NCBI GenBank assembly: GCA_043772865.1
Contig: JAYVFU010000018.1
Coordinates: forward strand, 1-56,960
DNA length: 56,960 nt
Reading direction: 5' to 3'
DNA from: JACMMS01 sp043772865
GTDB taxonomy: Bacteria; Pseudomonadota; Gammaproteobacteria; Burkholderiales; Methylophilaceae
In this document: positions 1-9,084 of the stretch, one piece after another
Numbering within the stretch: the first letter of the stretch is position 1
How the letters are laid out: each line of letters opens with the position of its first letter
Notes under the pieces: generated by a model
Seen by the model: the letters and a program-made list of their open reading frames with translations, nothing else
What the model was told of the DNA's origin: nothing
The model's database searches: none
Program-made: the position numbers and the translations under genes

Positions 1-200
1 TTATTAGGAAAATCTAACAATACGACATTGCTGTGCGCTGGTATTAACTTATCCAGCACTTGGCTAATTTCTTTTTTTAGTGAATGAATTAAAAACGTGC
101 TGGAGTTAGTAGTGGGAGTATTTGTATAGTTAAAAGCTTGATCAGAATAAAATTCTTCACTTAATCTAAAGTTAAGATATTTTGGATACCGATTATGCAC
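1..200 (-). CDS. Partial gene of unknown function, 3' end cut by window edge
   Basis: An open frame runs from a GTG at 198-200 off the left edge, giving 66 codons without a stop (MHNRYPKYLNFRLSEE and onward, ending near VVLLDFPNN). An AGG lies 9 bases before the GTG. It begins 10 bases after the stop of the preceding glycosyltransferase, so it could be the next gene of the exopolysaccharide operon. No family is recognised in the visible part and no signal peptide or membrane segment is evident. It may also be a chance open frame; the tight spacing and direction are the only supports. Confidence 0.35.
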   Translation of the reverse strand, partial: MHNRYPKYLNFRLSEEFYSDQAFNYTNTPTTNSSTFLIHSLKKEISQVLDKLIPAHSNVVLLDFPN

Positions 201-210
201 TTCGATATAC

Positions 211-1644
211 CTAGTGCAACGCGCTTTGATATTCTTTAACCGTTTGCGCGGCTACACCTTGCCAGTTATAGCGATAATCCACCCAATGACGTAAGTTGCT
301 TTTCAAATCATGATTGATAGGATTAAAAGTATTAGCAGTGAGCTTTTGCGCTAACTCACATACATCGCCCAACGCAAAATATTGGCTATTTGGCAGACCC
401 AACTCAAGGTTAGCAGGAATATCGCTTGCCAAAACTGGCAAACCATAGCTTAGCGCCTCAAGTAATGAAATTGATAACCCTTCATGGGATGATGGCAATA
501 CAAATAAACCTGCATTGGCGTACAACGTTTTAAGCGGTTCACCCGTTAGGTAGCCAGTCATTACCACATTTGCGCTATTGGCTACGCGATTAATTAATGA
601 TTCCACATAAACATCTGGGTGGTCAGAAGCACCGACTAATACTAATTTCCAACCGTCTAAATTAGCTTGGTCAAACGCATTTATTAAATCTAAATGGCGT
701 TTTTCTGGCACTAATCTACTCACCAATAATACGTATTTTCCAGGGGTCAAATCAAATTTAGAAAGGCACTTATCCGCGTTAATAGTTGATAAATATGTAT
801 CTGGCATTTTAACACCGTTGCGAATTAGCTCGGTATGCATCAAGTGTTTTTGCAAAACTAGCTCTTTAATCACATTAGAAATAACAATGCGACTATTTGA
901 AAAGCGCATACCCATATATTCACCCAAGAGTAAAATATGACGCGCTACAAAACCCCATTTTTGACGATTATAATCTGGCCCATGATGTGTAACGACCACC
1001 CGCAAGCCGAGTAAACGCGCTAATGGGGTCATAATAGCTGGCCCAATGGCATGGATATGTAGAATGTCTGGGCGCTTGATAGCGGCATATAACACGCCAA
1101 AAAATGTATGAGCTAGTGCCTCTAAACCTTTAGACTTAGGTGCCCAAATCGGGCTTAATTTGACACCTTGCCAGTATTGACCTACCTGCTTAGGTTGATA
1201 AGGTGACCTAGCAATAACTTCCACCTCACAACCCATACTGACCAATAATGGACAAAGATGCTCTGCATGCGTCTCTACACCGCCTTGTACATTTGGAAAA
1301 CCACGCAAGCCAAGCATCATCACTTTTAATTTAGGTTGTTTACTGGGTGATTTTGGTTTGGTTGAGTGATTAAAGTCTGGCCAAAAATCTGGGCTGTAGC
1401 CTTGATTAAAGTCAGGTGTACTAATATTGGTAAGGCTATTGGTAATGGATTCGCGTGCTATAACGTTTAATTTTAGACGCGGATTAGTGGGTAAATAATC
1501 ATAGGATTTAGCATATATATCAACATGACTATAGGCAAAATTGAATACACTAGCTTCATAAAAAAAACGATTAACCGACTTAAATATCGATTTAAGGCTA
1601 TAAACCGTTGGCGTTATAAAACTTATTTTTTTATAAATCTGCAT
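211..1644 (-). CDS. Glycosyltransferase family 4 (exopolysaccharide assembly)
   Basis: Cytoplasmic GT-B glycosyltransferase predicted to add one sugar to the lipid-linked repeat unit. The N-terminal Rossmann part starts with MMLGLRGFPNVQGGVETH, a typical acceptor-side glycine-rich loop. The C-terminal donor domain has VLLVSRLVPEKRH and the E-x7-E retaining motif EGLSISLLE, followed by EALSYGLPVLASD. The frame extends to a TTG at 1683, but the ATG at 1644 has AAAGG nine bases upstream and is preferred (477 aa). About 105 residues before the Rossmann start are unlike the family core and low in complexity. Upstream lies 222 bp containing a palindrome-like site, so it may have its own promoter. 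Sugar specificity cannot be told. Confidence 0.88.
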   Translation of the reverse strand: MQIYKKISFITPTVYSLKSIFKSVNRFFYEASVFNFAYSHVDIYAKSYDYLPTNPRLKLNVIARESITNSLTNISTPDFNQGYSPDFWPDFNHSTKPKSPSKQPKLKVMMLGLRGFPNVQGGVETHAEHLCPLLVSMGCEVEVIARSPYQPKQVGQYWQGVKLSPIWAPKSKGLEALAHTFFGVLYAAIKRPDILHIHAIGPAIMTPLARLLGLRVVVTHHGPDYNRQKWGFVARHILLLGEYMGMRFSNSRIVISNVIKELVLQKHLMHTELIRNGVKMPDTYLSTINADKCLSKFDLTPGKYVLLVSRLVPEKRHLDLINAFDQANLDGWKLVLVGASDHPDVYVESLINRVANSANVVMTGYLTGEPLKTLYANAGLFVLPSSHEGLSISLLEALSYGLPVLASDIPANLELGLPNSQYFALGDVCELAQKLTANTFNPINHDLKSNLRHWVDYRYNWQGVAAQTVKEYQSALH

Positions 1645-1776
1645 CAAACCCAACCTTTGTTTAATTGAACAAAATAAATTCAATAAATTAAGGCCGCATC
1701 AATCAACCGCCTTAAATCTCAGCGTTAATGATGTTGGTTTTTGATTGCAGTGCAATGAATGGACTTAGGTTTTAAT

Positions 1777-1792
1777 TAGTCCGAACGGCTTA
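1777..1792. promoter_or_regulatory. Degenerate TAGTCC-N4-GGACTA palindrome, candidate EpsA operator
   Basis: The 16-mer TAGTCCGAACGGCTTA matches 13 of 16 positions of the palindrome at 43330-43345 near the PEP-CTERM gene. A further GGACTTA half-site lies just before it at 1761-1767. It sits about 130 bases upstream of the glycosyltransferase start at 1644, in the 222-bp gap after the gene at 1867-2973. The link to EpsA is inference from shared sequence and context. Confidence 0.4.
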
Positions 1793-1866
1793 GTGAGCTT
1801 GAAATAAAAATGTCACATTAGCGTGTGTTTTATTTTGAGTAACCAATTGTTGCTTTAATTTTTTGA

Positions 1867-2973
1867 TTACTGATTAAAAGCCAGCAAAACTTCTTTAGCT
1901 AACTTATCCCAACCGTAACGTTCTGCTAAATGCAGACGCGCGCTTTCACCAAGTTGAGCTGAAAACTTTAGGTTTTCTAGTAAGTAAATAACCTTAGCTG
2001 TCATCTGCTGAAAATCATCTATAGCCACAATATGACCAGTTTCTGCATCATTGACTAAGCCACGATAAAATAAGAAATCCCACACTACCACTGGCAACTG
2101 CATCGCCATTGCTTCTAAGCAAGTACCGGGCAAACCCTCATAATAGGAAGTTGATGCATAAACACGGCTGCGCTGATAAAACTCAATCGCTTCTTTAAAA
2201 GATACTTGGCCTGTCATGGTGATATTTTTAGCGTAAGGTGCCAGTTGCGTTTTAACCCAAACTTCATCTTCGCCATAACCTACTATTACAATCTTGATAT
2301 TAGCCTTTGCGGCCACTAATTGATGGCACAAGCTCACTATGCCATGACTACCCTTGCGGCGCTCTATACGCCCGCAAAACAATACGTCTATATCTTTTTC
2401 TATTTGGCTATTTGGCGTGAACTTAGTTAAATCAACTCCGTTAGGTATCACTACAATCGGATTTTTATAGCCATACGCTAACACCTCTTGCTGACCTTGC
2501 TCGGTGAGGGTAATCATTTTTTTGGTGCGGTTAAATATAACTAATTCCATCCACGACTTGATACTAAGCGCTAGCTGATTCCACTGACTCTCAAAATATT
2601 TAGTTTTGTAGAATTTGCCTGACATGCCTAAATAAGTGGTATGTGCTGTTAACAATAACGGAATTTTTTTAGGTAATAACAAACCTGGAATAAGTGGCGG
2701 AATATGTAAATTAACCCAGCTAATTTTTCGTTGCTTATATAACTGCAATAGTATTTTGCGAGCTTTTAACATCCAAATAATCATCGCAAAACGATTGGAT
2801 GTAAAAGGTATATGAATAATTTCGACACCTTCATAGCCAATTGGCTGGCGATGCTCATCACCTGTAATCAAATAAATTTGGGGATGATCAAGCGGTAGAT
2901 TAGCTAAAAATGAGTCCAAATAACGGGCAATACCGCCCACGCCGTAAAATTGAGGATAAACGATGGCTATCAT
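1867..2973 (-). CDS. Glycosyltransferase family 4
   Basis: A 368-residue GT-B enzyme of normal family length. The N-terminal segment MIAIVYPQFYGVGGIARYL is the usual first strand and glycine-rich acceptor loop. The donor domain has DVLFCGRIERRKG and the E-x7-E motif EGLPGTCLEAMAMQLPVVVWD. No signal peptide or membrane segment, so it should act at the inner face of the inner membrane on the undecaprenyl-linked EPS intermediate. Its ATG overlaps the stop of the preceding glycosyltransferase by four bases (ATGA), indicating translational coupling. Donor and acceptor sugars are unknown. Confidence 0.88.
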   Translation of the reverse strand: MIAIVYPQFYGVGGIARYLDSFLANLPLDHPQIYLITGDEHRQPIGYEGVEIIHIPFTSNRFAMIIWMLKARKILLQLYKQRKISWVNLHIPPLIPGLLLPKKIPLLLTAHTTYLGMSGKFYKTKYFESQWNQLALSIKSWMELVIFNRTKKMITLTEQGQQEVLAYGYKNPIVVIPNGVDLTKFTPNSQIEKDIDVLFCGRIERRKGSHGIVSLCHQLVAAKANIKIVIVGYGEDEVWVKTQLAPYAKNITMTGQVSFKEAIEFYQRSRVYASTSYYEGLPGTCLEAMAMQLPVVVWDFLFYRGLVNDAETGHIVAIDDFQQMTAKVIYLLENLKFSAQLGESARLHLAERYGWDKLAKEVLLAFNQ

Positions 2974-4241
2974 GGAGTTACCTTTATGTTATTTTTTTGC
3001 TGAGCCATCAGTTGTGTTGCTGCAGGCGCTTTTTTATTGATAAAGCTGGTTTCCAGTTGCCCAACTAACCTTGCCCAATCGTATTTTTGCTCAATTAACT
3101 GTCGCGCTTGCTGAGCTAATTGAGCTCTTTTGGCAGGATTTTGTACTAACTCATAGATTGCAGTTATTAATGCATTGACATCATTAGGCTGCACTAACCA
3201 GCCATTATGTTGGTGCTGCAACACCTCTACCACGCCCCCTGCTTGAGTGGCAATGAGGCAAGTGCCTGATGCCATTGCTTCCAGTGCCACTAGCGGGCAA
3301 GGGTCTTGCCACACTGAAGGCAGCACTACAATATCTGCAGCTGAATATAAATATTTAAGTTGCTCATGCGGAATGTAGCCAGTAAAAATAATGGCATCTG
3401 CAATGGGTTGGGCTAATTTTACTAAATCCGCTTCATAGGAGGTTTTAGCAGCACCACCAAAAAATGAACTGCCTGCAATGATGAGAAGCGTATTAGGTAG
3501 TTGTTGATGCACTTTATTAAAAGCTTCTATGAGTATATGCACGCCTTTTAGAGCATTTAGCCTCCCTACATAAAGCAAATACGTTTTATCAGCCTCTATC
3601 GAAACAATATTTTTTAGTTTGGTAATGGCCTCTTGCCCATATGGCTTAAAAATTTGGGGATCGGTAGCATTAAAAACCACGCTAAATTTATTAGCATATT
3701 GTGGAAAGTGCGTCATTGCAGATCGTCTAATATAATCACTCACACAAACGATTTCATCTACTTTTTTCAAAGCTAAGTGATACAACGGTTTAAATAATCG
3801 AATATTTAAATGTTCATTGTGAATATGTAAAATGACTTTTTGCTGAGTGTTACGACGTAAAAAAAGTAATAAATTGGGCTCATTATGAATTACCACTAAA
3901 TCGGCATCGCGCACACGTTTTGCTACCTGCCAGCCATAAGCAGCCACGTTTTGAATTTTGGCTAGATGTCGTAATGGATTGGTTTTGCTCAAACGCTCTT
4001 TAATTGCATAAAAGAACTTACTTAGCCTTGTCCAAGCAATCCCCTCATACTTAATTCCAGCAACGCCTGCAGTGTTAGCAGGTCGCGAAACAATCGTGAT
4101 GTCGAAATTTGATTGATCTAAGCGCTTAGAAACTTCATGCACCCAGTGTTCCACCGCCCCACCCTGCACAGGGGGTACTGGTAGCATTTCTGGCACTACA
4201 ATTGCAACCTTTTGACGATTTATTATTTGTTGGATCTGCAT
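2970..4241 (-). CDS. Glycosyltransferase family 4
   Basis: A 423-residue GT-B enzyme. After a short N-terminal stretch it starts VAIVVPEMLPVPPVQGGAVE, an acceptor loop typical of GT4 mannosyl- or glucosyltransferases. The donor half shows YLLYVGRLNALKGVHILIEA and then VWQDPCPLVALEAMASGT. The first Glu of E-x7-E is replaced by Asp (DPCPLVALE), a variant seen in part of the family. It lies 6 bases after the glycoside hydrolase stop region and is coupled to the next glycosyltransferase by an ATGA overlap. Predicted cytoplasmic; part of the EPS repeat-unit assembly line. Specificity unknown. Confidence 0.88.
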   Translation of the reverse strand: MQIQQIINRQKVAIVVPEMLPVPPVQGGAVEHWVHEVSKRLDQSNFDITIVSRPANTAGVAGIKYEGIAWTRLSKFFYAIKERLSKTNPLRHLAKIQNVAAYGWQVAKRVRDADLVVIHNEPNLLLFLRRNTQQKVILHIHNEHLNIRLFKPLYHLALKKVDEIVCVSDYIRRSAMTHFPQYANKFSVVFNATDPQIFKPYGQEAITKLKNIVSIEADKTYLLYVGRLNALKGVHILIEAFNKVHQQLPNTLLIIAGSSFFGGAAKTSYEADLVKLAQPIADAIIFTGYIPHEQLKYLYSAADIVVLPSVWQDPCPLVALEAMASGTCLIATQAGGVVEVLQHQHNGWLVQPNDVNALITAIYELVQNPAKRAQLAQQARQLIEQKYDWARLVGQLETSFINKKAPAATQLMAQQKNNIKVTP

Positions 4242-4247
4242 ATAAAG

Positions 4248-6605
4248 CTACAAGCTAATTTCAAAATAAGTGGTTGGTCCATGGCTCAGGGTATTGGTAT
4301 CTAAAGTAAACTCAATGCTGTCGTTTTTTTGTATGGTTGATGTTAAAGCAACGGGAATTACATCTTGTCGTTGCCCGCGCAAATTGGTAGAAAACACTTT
4401 AAGATTTTTTGCGTTGGAATTTTGTAAGCTAAGCTTGATTTTAGTGGTTTTGAGAATCACTGGATTGCTGCCCATGCTCGTCAGCTTAGTTTCCGCAGCA
4501 TCGGCAAAGCGCATGTTTGAATTTCGCGCATCAGTGGCGATTACCACTAACATACGCTGACTATTTTGCAGCATTTGACCATCCATGGCCGATACTGCAA
4601 CTAGGGCTGCTGAATCAGCTTCTAAAATTTTGAGCTGCTTAAGTTGAATGCTTTCTGGTTTATCAAAAACTACCGCTTCTGTTTTAGATGTAATGACCAC
4701 CATGCGTTTTTGTGCACTATCTAGCGTCATTTCATTAGTATCGGTTTGATAAACGCCAGTTTCAACATTCGTTAAATTGGCATCATTTAACCAATGTACA
4801 TCTCTTAAATTTTGCACTCTGGCAGACCAGCGCTCATCAGCGATCAACCCTACTTTATTGATTTTATATGCTAAATTTCCGGCATATTTTTTCACTAGTC
4901 CATCCAGCTTTATACCTAAACTAGCTTTAGAAGTATCAGGCTGTTTAACGCCATTATTAATCAAAGCAAAGCCTTGTTGATTAAAGTCCATCTGCCCATC
5001 GTATGCTATTGGTTTAGATTTACTAAGTGCCAGCCCCTGTCCTTGCCAATCCAAGCCAACACCAGTCACTAAGCTCAATTTAGATATATCGCTGGGGGTA
5101 TTACCTAAATGCGCACTTTTTTCAAACGCATCAACAGGTCCAAACTTTACGCCTAACGTATGTTTTGCTGGCGTTACATCCCCACGCAGATAAAGCAGGG
5201 CTGCCAGCGTTTCCGAAGCTCTCGCAATAGGGTCGTAGGCTACGGCAAACGGCTCAATGATTGTTTTACGACCAGCCACACCCACATAACTTAAAGCAAT
5301 GGCGCCTGAGTGCTGGCAAATGCCACTCCAATTTTGAAAGGCGGCATAGGCTGGCAAAACCAATCCGTTTTCGCGACGATATGGGTTCCAAAATATCTGG
5401 CCATGCTCAGTCACAGTGAAAGGCTTGCCTATATGTTTTGCTGAAGCAAGTTCTCTATAATAGCCAGCACCATCTGCAAGCATGCTATCTTGGCGCACGC
5501 GCATTTCTTGCCCGCTGGTATATTCAGGGTGTGCAAAATAGTTGTGCATATCCACCCACTGCAATTGCCCGCGTGTGGCTTGTGCGGCTGGGGCATTCCA
5601 TGAATTATAGTTAGTGACTAAACCTTGGTACCCCTGCTCACGTACATATTGCGTCATCCAATCTGTGGTTTTTTGCTCAGTTTCAAAATAGAACTGTTGC
5701 ACATCCGCCATGCGTTTGGATGTCCACGTATCAATCGCAGGGAATTCAATTAAGCCTGCTTCAAGATTTTCTTTAGCATTAAGCTCTTTACCCCAAGCTG
5801 TTTTCAGCACCTGATTGCTGCCGTATTTAGCTTTAAGCCACTTAGCAAAATACGGTTTAAACGCGGGTAATATGCCTTGTCTATTCACAAAAACTAAATT
5901 GCCCTCATTCACAAGTATTAACCCTGCCATGACGGGGTCTTTGAGTAATGGCATGCCTGTGTATGGGTTGGTATTGCTATACATGGTGCTAATGAGTTTT
6001 TTCCAATGCGCTTGTTTTTCTGCATCAAAATAAATAGTTTGATGCAACTGCATTTTGCCTATCCAGCGCTCAGATATATTGCCATATCCGCCGTTATCAC
6101 CGCTTAAGCCATTCAATATCAGATAAATGCCATTGTTTTTAAGCGCAGAAACTAAATAATAAAACCTGTCTAGCTGTTCAGTATTGTAATCAAAATCTGC
6201 CTTACGACCTTCCATTAACACAGCCTCAACAAAGTCTATCCTCGCCATGTTGTAACCATGTAAACGCAGTTGTTGCACATACAAATCTGCCACATCATGA
6301 CTGGGAAAACCACCACTGTTAATACCAACTGGCAATGATGCAATTAAAAAGTGTTGGGATGTTTCCGGCTGGTTTTCAAATGCAAACTGCCCTGCTGAGT
6401 TGATGATAATTCGTGTTTTAATGGGTTTTAATGGAGACAAAATACTAGAAAAATCCAATATGCTGCCAGGCTCTATCATCAATGAGGTGTCTTTTACAGG
6501 TAACCAATTTTCGGCATAAGTAGTAGGAATAAATGCCGCAGAAAGTAAAAAAACTATCCAGTAACCACTAGGTTTTAATAATGAGATTCTTAATACTTTA
6601 TTCAT
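4248..6605 (-). CDS. Exported glycoside hydrolase, clan GH-A (GH5-like)
   Basis: A large exported glycosidase inside the EPS operon. From the preferred ATG (6605) an N-terminal hydrophobic segment (GYWIVFLLSAAFIPTTYAEN) acts as signal peptide. The catalytic barrel spans about residues 75-430. It contains LILVNEGNLVF with a candidate acid/base Glu at about 234, and FTVTEHGQIFWNP with a candidate nucleophile Glu at about 400, the pair expected in retaining clan GH-A enzymes. The last 300 residues look like beta-rich accessory domains. The longer frame to 6638 overlaps the upstream gene, whereas 6605 has GAGAG about 7 bases before it and follows the acyltransferase stop by 10 bases. It probably trims or releases the polymer, or clears it from the periplasm. 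Substrate unknown. Confidence 0.8.
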   Translation of the reverse strand: MNKVLRISLLKPSGYWIVFLLSAAFIPTTYAENWLPVKDTSLMIEPGSILDFSSILSPLKPIKTRIIINSAGQFAFENQPETSQHFLIASLPVGINSGGFPSHDVADLYVQQLRLHGYNMARIDFVEAVLMEGRKADFDYNTEQLDRFYYLVSALKNNGIYLILNGLSGDNGGYGNISERWIGKMQLHQTIYFDAEKQAHWKKLISTMYSNTNPYTGMPLLKDPVMAGLILVNEGNLVFVNRQGILPAFKPYFAKWLKAKYGSNQVLKTAWGKELNAKENLEAGLIEFPAIDTWTSKRMADVQQFYFETEQKTTDWMTQYVREQGYQGLVTNYNSWNAPAAQATRGQLQWVDMHNYFAHPEYTSGQEMRVRQDSMLADGAGYYRELASAKHIGKPFTVTEHGQIFWNPYRRENGLVLPAYAAFQNWSGICQHSGAIALSYVGVAGRKTIIEPFAVAYDPIARASETLAALLYLRGDVTPAKHTLGVKFGPVDAFEKSAHLGNTPSDISKLSLVTGVGLDWQGQGLALSKSKPIAYDGQMDFNQQGFALINNGVKQPDTSKASLGIKLDGLVKKYAGNLAYKINKVGLIADERWSARVQNLRDVHWLNDANLTNVETGVYQTDTNEMTLDSAQKRMVVITSKTEAVVFDKPESIQLKQLKILEADSAALVAVSAMDGQMLQNSQRMLVVIATDARNSNMRFADAAETKLTSMGSNPVILKTTKIKLSLQNSNAKNLKVFSTNLRGQRQDVIPVALTSTIQKNDSIEFTLDTNTLSHGPTTYFEISL

Positions 6606-6615
6606 AAATAAACTC

Positions 6616-7742
6616 TCAGATAAACTCATTAGCGTCATACTTTTTTAAAGTATAAGTTTGTTGCTGTATTAATTTCTTACCAAAGTTAACAGCTGGCTGC
6701 TCTATAAATCGATAAGAAAGTTTGGCCGCAAAATAGCAAATTAAAGCGCCAAAGAATAAATAAATCATAAAATTAATTGCATTATTTGGTTTAATGACAT
6801 GTGTCAATGCCACCCAAAAAATCATGTGCATTAAATAAAGTGAATAGCTAATTTGACCAAACTTAGCCATCAATTTACTTTTTAAAGTTTGAGCTTTTGT
6901 AATTACGATAAAAAAACCAAAAGCCAATACAAAAGCACTAATAATTGAATAAGGGCTAAATTTACAAAATTCTTTATTTATAGCTTCAGCTACTGGGAAA
7001 TAAACCCCAGTCAATACAAGTAATTCAAAAAACGCCAGTACACTAAAAATGATAAGCCAGTTGTTAGCTATTTTATTTTTGTCTATAAAAGACATTCGTA
7101 CCAAATTACCAGCAAACAGAAATGGTAAATAAAATAAAATAAATTTTAACCCCAAGTGAGTGCCATAAATATGATTTACCAATATGGTTAATGGTGTAAT
7201 TAAGCCTAAGACAACAGCAATGACACCAATCACATTAGGTTTGTTAAGCAAATTAAATTTGAATAAGAAAACACAACATATATAAAAAATTATTTCTATA
7301 AATAACGTCCGAAAGACACGACTTAGTTCTTCGTAGCCAAATGCTTTAGGAATCATAGTTAAATTAGCAATAATTTGACCGACTGAAAATTGGATATCAG
7401 CTTTCCTAAATATAAGTTCTGATATTAGTATCAAAGTCATCGCAATCCAGTAGGCAGGATATAGTCTAAAAAAACGACTAATTAAAAAAATGTTTTTAGT
7501 AAACCACCCTGTTTCAAACTATTAGGAATAATAAATCCACTAATTAAAAAAAATAAAACTACGCCAAATCTACTTCAATCAACAGATTGCTCAATAAATA
7601 CTTTTAAGTATGGGTATATTGGATTACTCGCACCAAAATCATTGTATCTATATCCAATTATATGATGTAACAATACCGCTGAAACTGCCACTCCTCTTAG
7701 TACATCGAGATACTCGTATCGATTTTTATCTGTGTATATCAT
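6616..7742 (-). pseudogene. Acyltransferase 3 family gene broken by a stop and a frameshift
   Basis: Intact acyltransferase-3 (OafA/NolL-like) membrane enzymes O-acetylate sugars. Here a start ATG at 7742 opens MIYTDKNRYEYLDVLRGVAV, the conserved N-terminal signature with the LDxLRG motif and a catalytic-type His pair (LLHH). The frame hits TGA at 7575-7577 exactly where Trp would be expected (VD-stop-SRFGVVLFF). It continues in frame to KTF, then shifts one base in an A7 tract at 7484-7490. The shifted frame carries LISRFFRLYPAYWIA and runs on through several membrane segments (SYSLYLMHMIFW, YRFIEQPA) to the stop at 6616. An open piece from 7440 (274 aa) remains but lacks the catalytic N-terminus. 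Two lesions argue for real decay over a single read error. Confidence 0.82.
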
Positions 7743-7863
7743 GTTTTATATCTCATATGCTTTCATTTACTTAATGGTTTAGCGCCTAACCTACTCATTC
7801 ATAATGTTATTCAATATTTAATTACGTGGCACATCTAAAATTTGAGCGCAGCGTATATAAAAA

Positions 7864-9081
7864 TCAATTACGTTCAGTTAATGTAATACGGTAGTAGGCA
7901 ATTGCTAATGCTTTCGATATCACTGAATAGGATCTAAAGTTAGCGACATAAGCCTGCCCTTTTTCACTCATTTTTTGTTGTAAATCACGATTATTGAGTA
8001 AGTCCATCACCGCACGCGCAAAAGAATCAGCACTTAAGGGTACACATAAACCTGCATTGCTGTTGTTAATCACCTCCACTTGGTCGGGACTATCATTAGC
8101 AATGACTGGCAAGCCTAGTGCCATGTATTCAGCGGCTTTAGTAGGAGATGCCATATCTAGTAAATAACTTCTAGGCAAAGGCGAAAGCCCTAGCTCAGCA
8201 GCACGCACATAACGCCAGCCTTCTAACATAGGTACCCAGCCTAACCATAAAATATGCGCATTTACTTCTAAACGAACCGCTACGTCTTTCAACCATTGGC
8301 GATGTTGTGCATCTTCTGTATCACCCACTAATAACAATAAAACATTGGGAATCTCGTGTTTAATGATGGCTAGCATTTCAAATAGCACTTCTATTTTTCT
8401 AACACGGTCTTGTGTACCCAAATAAATCAGCACACGTTTACCTGATAAGCGGGCATCGTCACTGGGTTTTATTTGCGTTAGTTGGGCAAATTCTAAATCT
8501 ACGCCCATAGGCACAGGCGTCATTTTATTGAGCGGTATGCCATGTGCTGCAAGCGCTATTTTCATTTGCTCACTCTGCACAAACACATGCTGACTATTGG
8601 GCAAAATAACTTTATATAACAGCCATTGGCCTATAGAACCTTGTAGCAAAGGAAACCAGTAACGCATACCAGCAGTTGGTCCACGCGCTTTGGCTCGATG
8701 TACCTGCCCTTCTGATTGTGGATACGATAACCAATACAAAAAAGGCAGGCCTTTAATTTTGGCAACTATTAAAGCAACTAGTGCGATTGCGGTCATATCG
8801 CGTACTTGTATGGCTTGGTATTGAGAGTAATCAGTTGTGAACAACACACGGCATTGATGCCAGAATTTAGCAAAATATTGTGCAGCGCGATTTTTGGGTA
8901 TGTTAAACACTACGGCTTTGCCTGCTGGCCATGTGTCATCTAAGTTGGAAGTGTTAATTGAGTCACGCTCAGTGACTAAATCACAAGTGATATTCAAACG
9001 CGGTAGATAACGACCAAATAAAGCGGTGATATCAGCGCGAAAAGTGGGCCATTGCTCGGCTGTTAAAAAAAGGATGTGCAT
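7864..9081 (-). CDS. Glycosyltransferase, GT-B fold
   Basis: A 405-residue cytoplasmic glycosyltransferase. It begins MHILFLTAEQWPTFRADITA, and the donor domain has KRVLIYLGTQDRVRKIEVL followed by ASPTKAAEYMALGLPVIAND. This last motif replaces the E-x7-E pattern in a GT4 subfamily common in exopolysaccharide loci with exosortases. It begins 3 bases after the Wzy-like gene stop, so the two are one transcript. A gap of about 120 bases separates its stop from the acyltransferase pseudogene. Sugar specificity is not visible. Confidence 0.85.
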   Translation of the reverse strand: MHILFLTAEQWPTFRADITALFGRYLPRLNITCDLVTERDSINTSNLDDTWPAGKAVVFNIPKNRAAQYFAKFWHQCRVLFTTDYSQYQAIQVRDMTAIALVALIVAKIKGLPFLYWLSYPQSEGQVHRAKARGPTAGMRYWFPLLQGSIGQWLLYKVILPNSQHVFVQSEQMKIALAAHGIPLNKMTPVPMGVDLEFAQLTQIKPSDDARLSGKRVLIYLGTQDRVRKIEVLFEMLAIIKHEIPNVLLLLVGDTEDAQHRQWLKDVAVRLEVNAHILWLGWVPMLEGWRYVRAAELGLSPLPRSYLLDMASPTKAAEYMALGLPVIANDSPDQVEVINNSNAGLCVPLSADSFARAVMDLLNNRDLQQKMSEKGQAYVANFRSYSVISKALAIAYYRITLTERN

Positions 9082-9084
9082 GAT

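Noticed and set aside
6616..7440. Considered as an intact 274-residue acyltransferase
   Set aside because: It lacks the LDxLRG/His catalytic N-terminus, which is found upstream but out of frame.
7441..7742. Considered as a separate small gene before the acyltransferase
   Set aside because: Its translation is the missing N-terminus of the same acyltransferase, so it belongs to one pseudogene.
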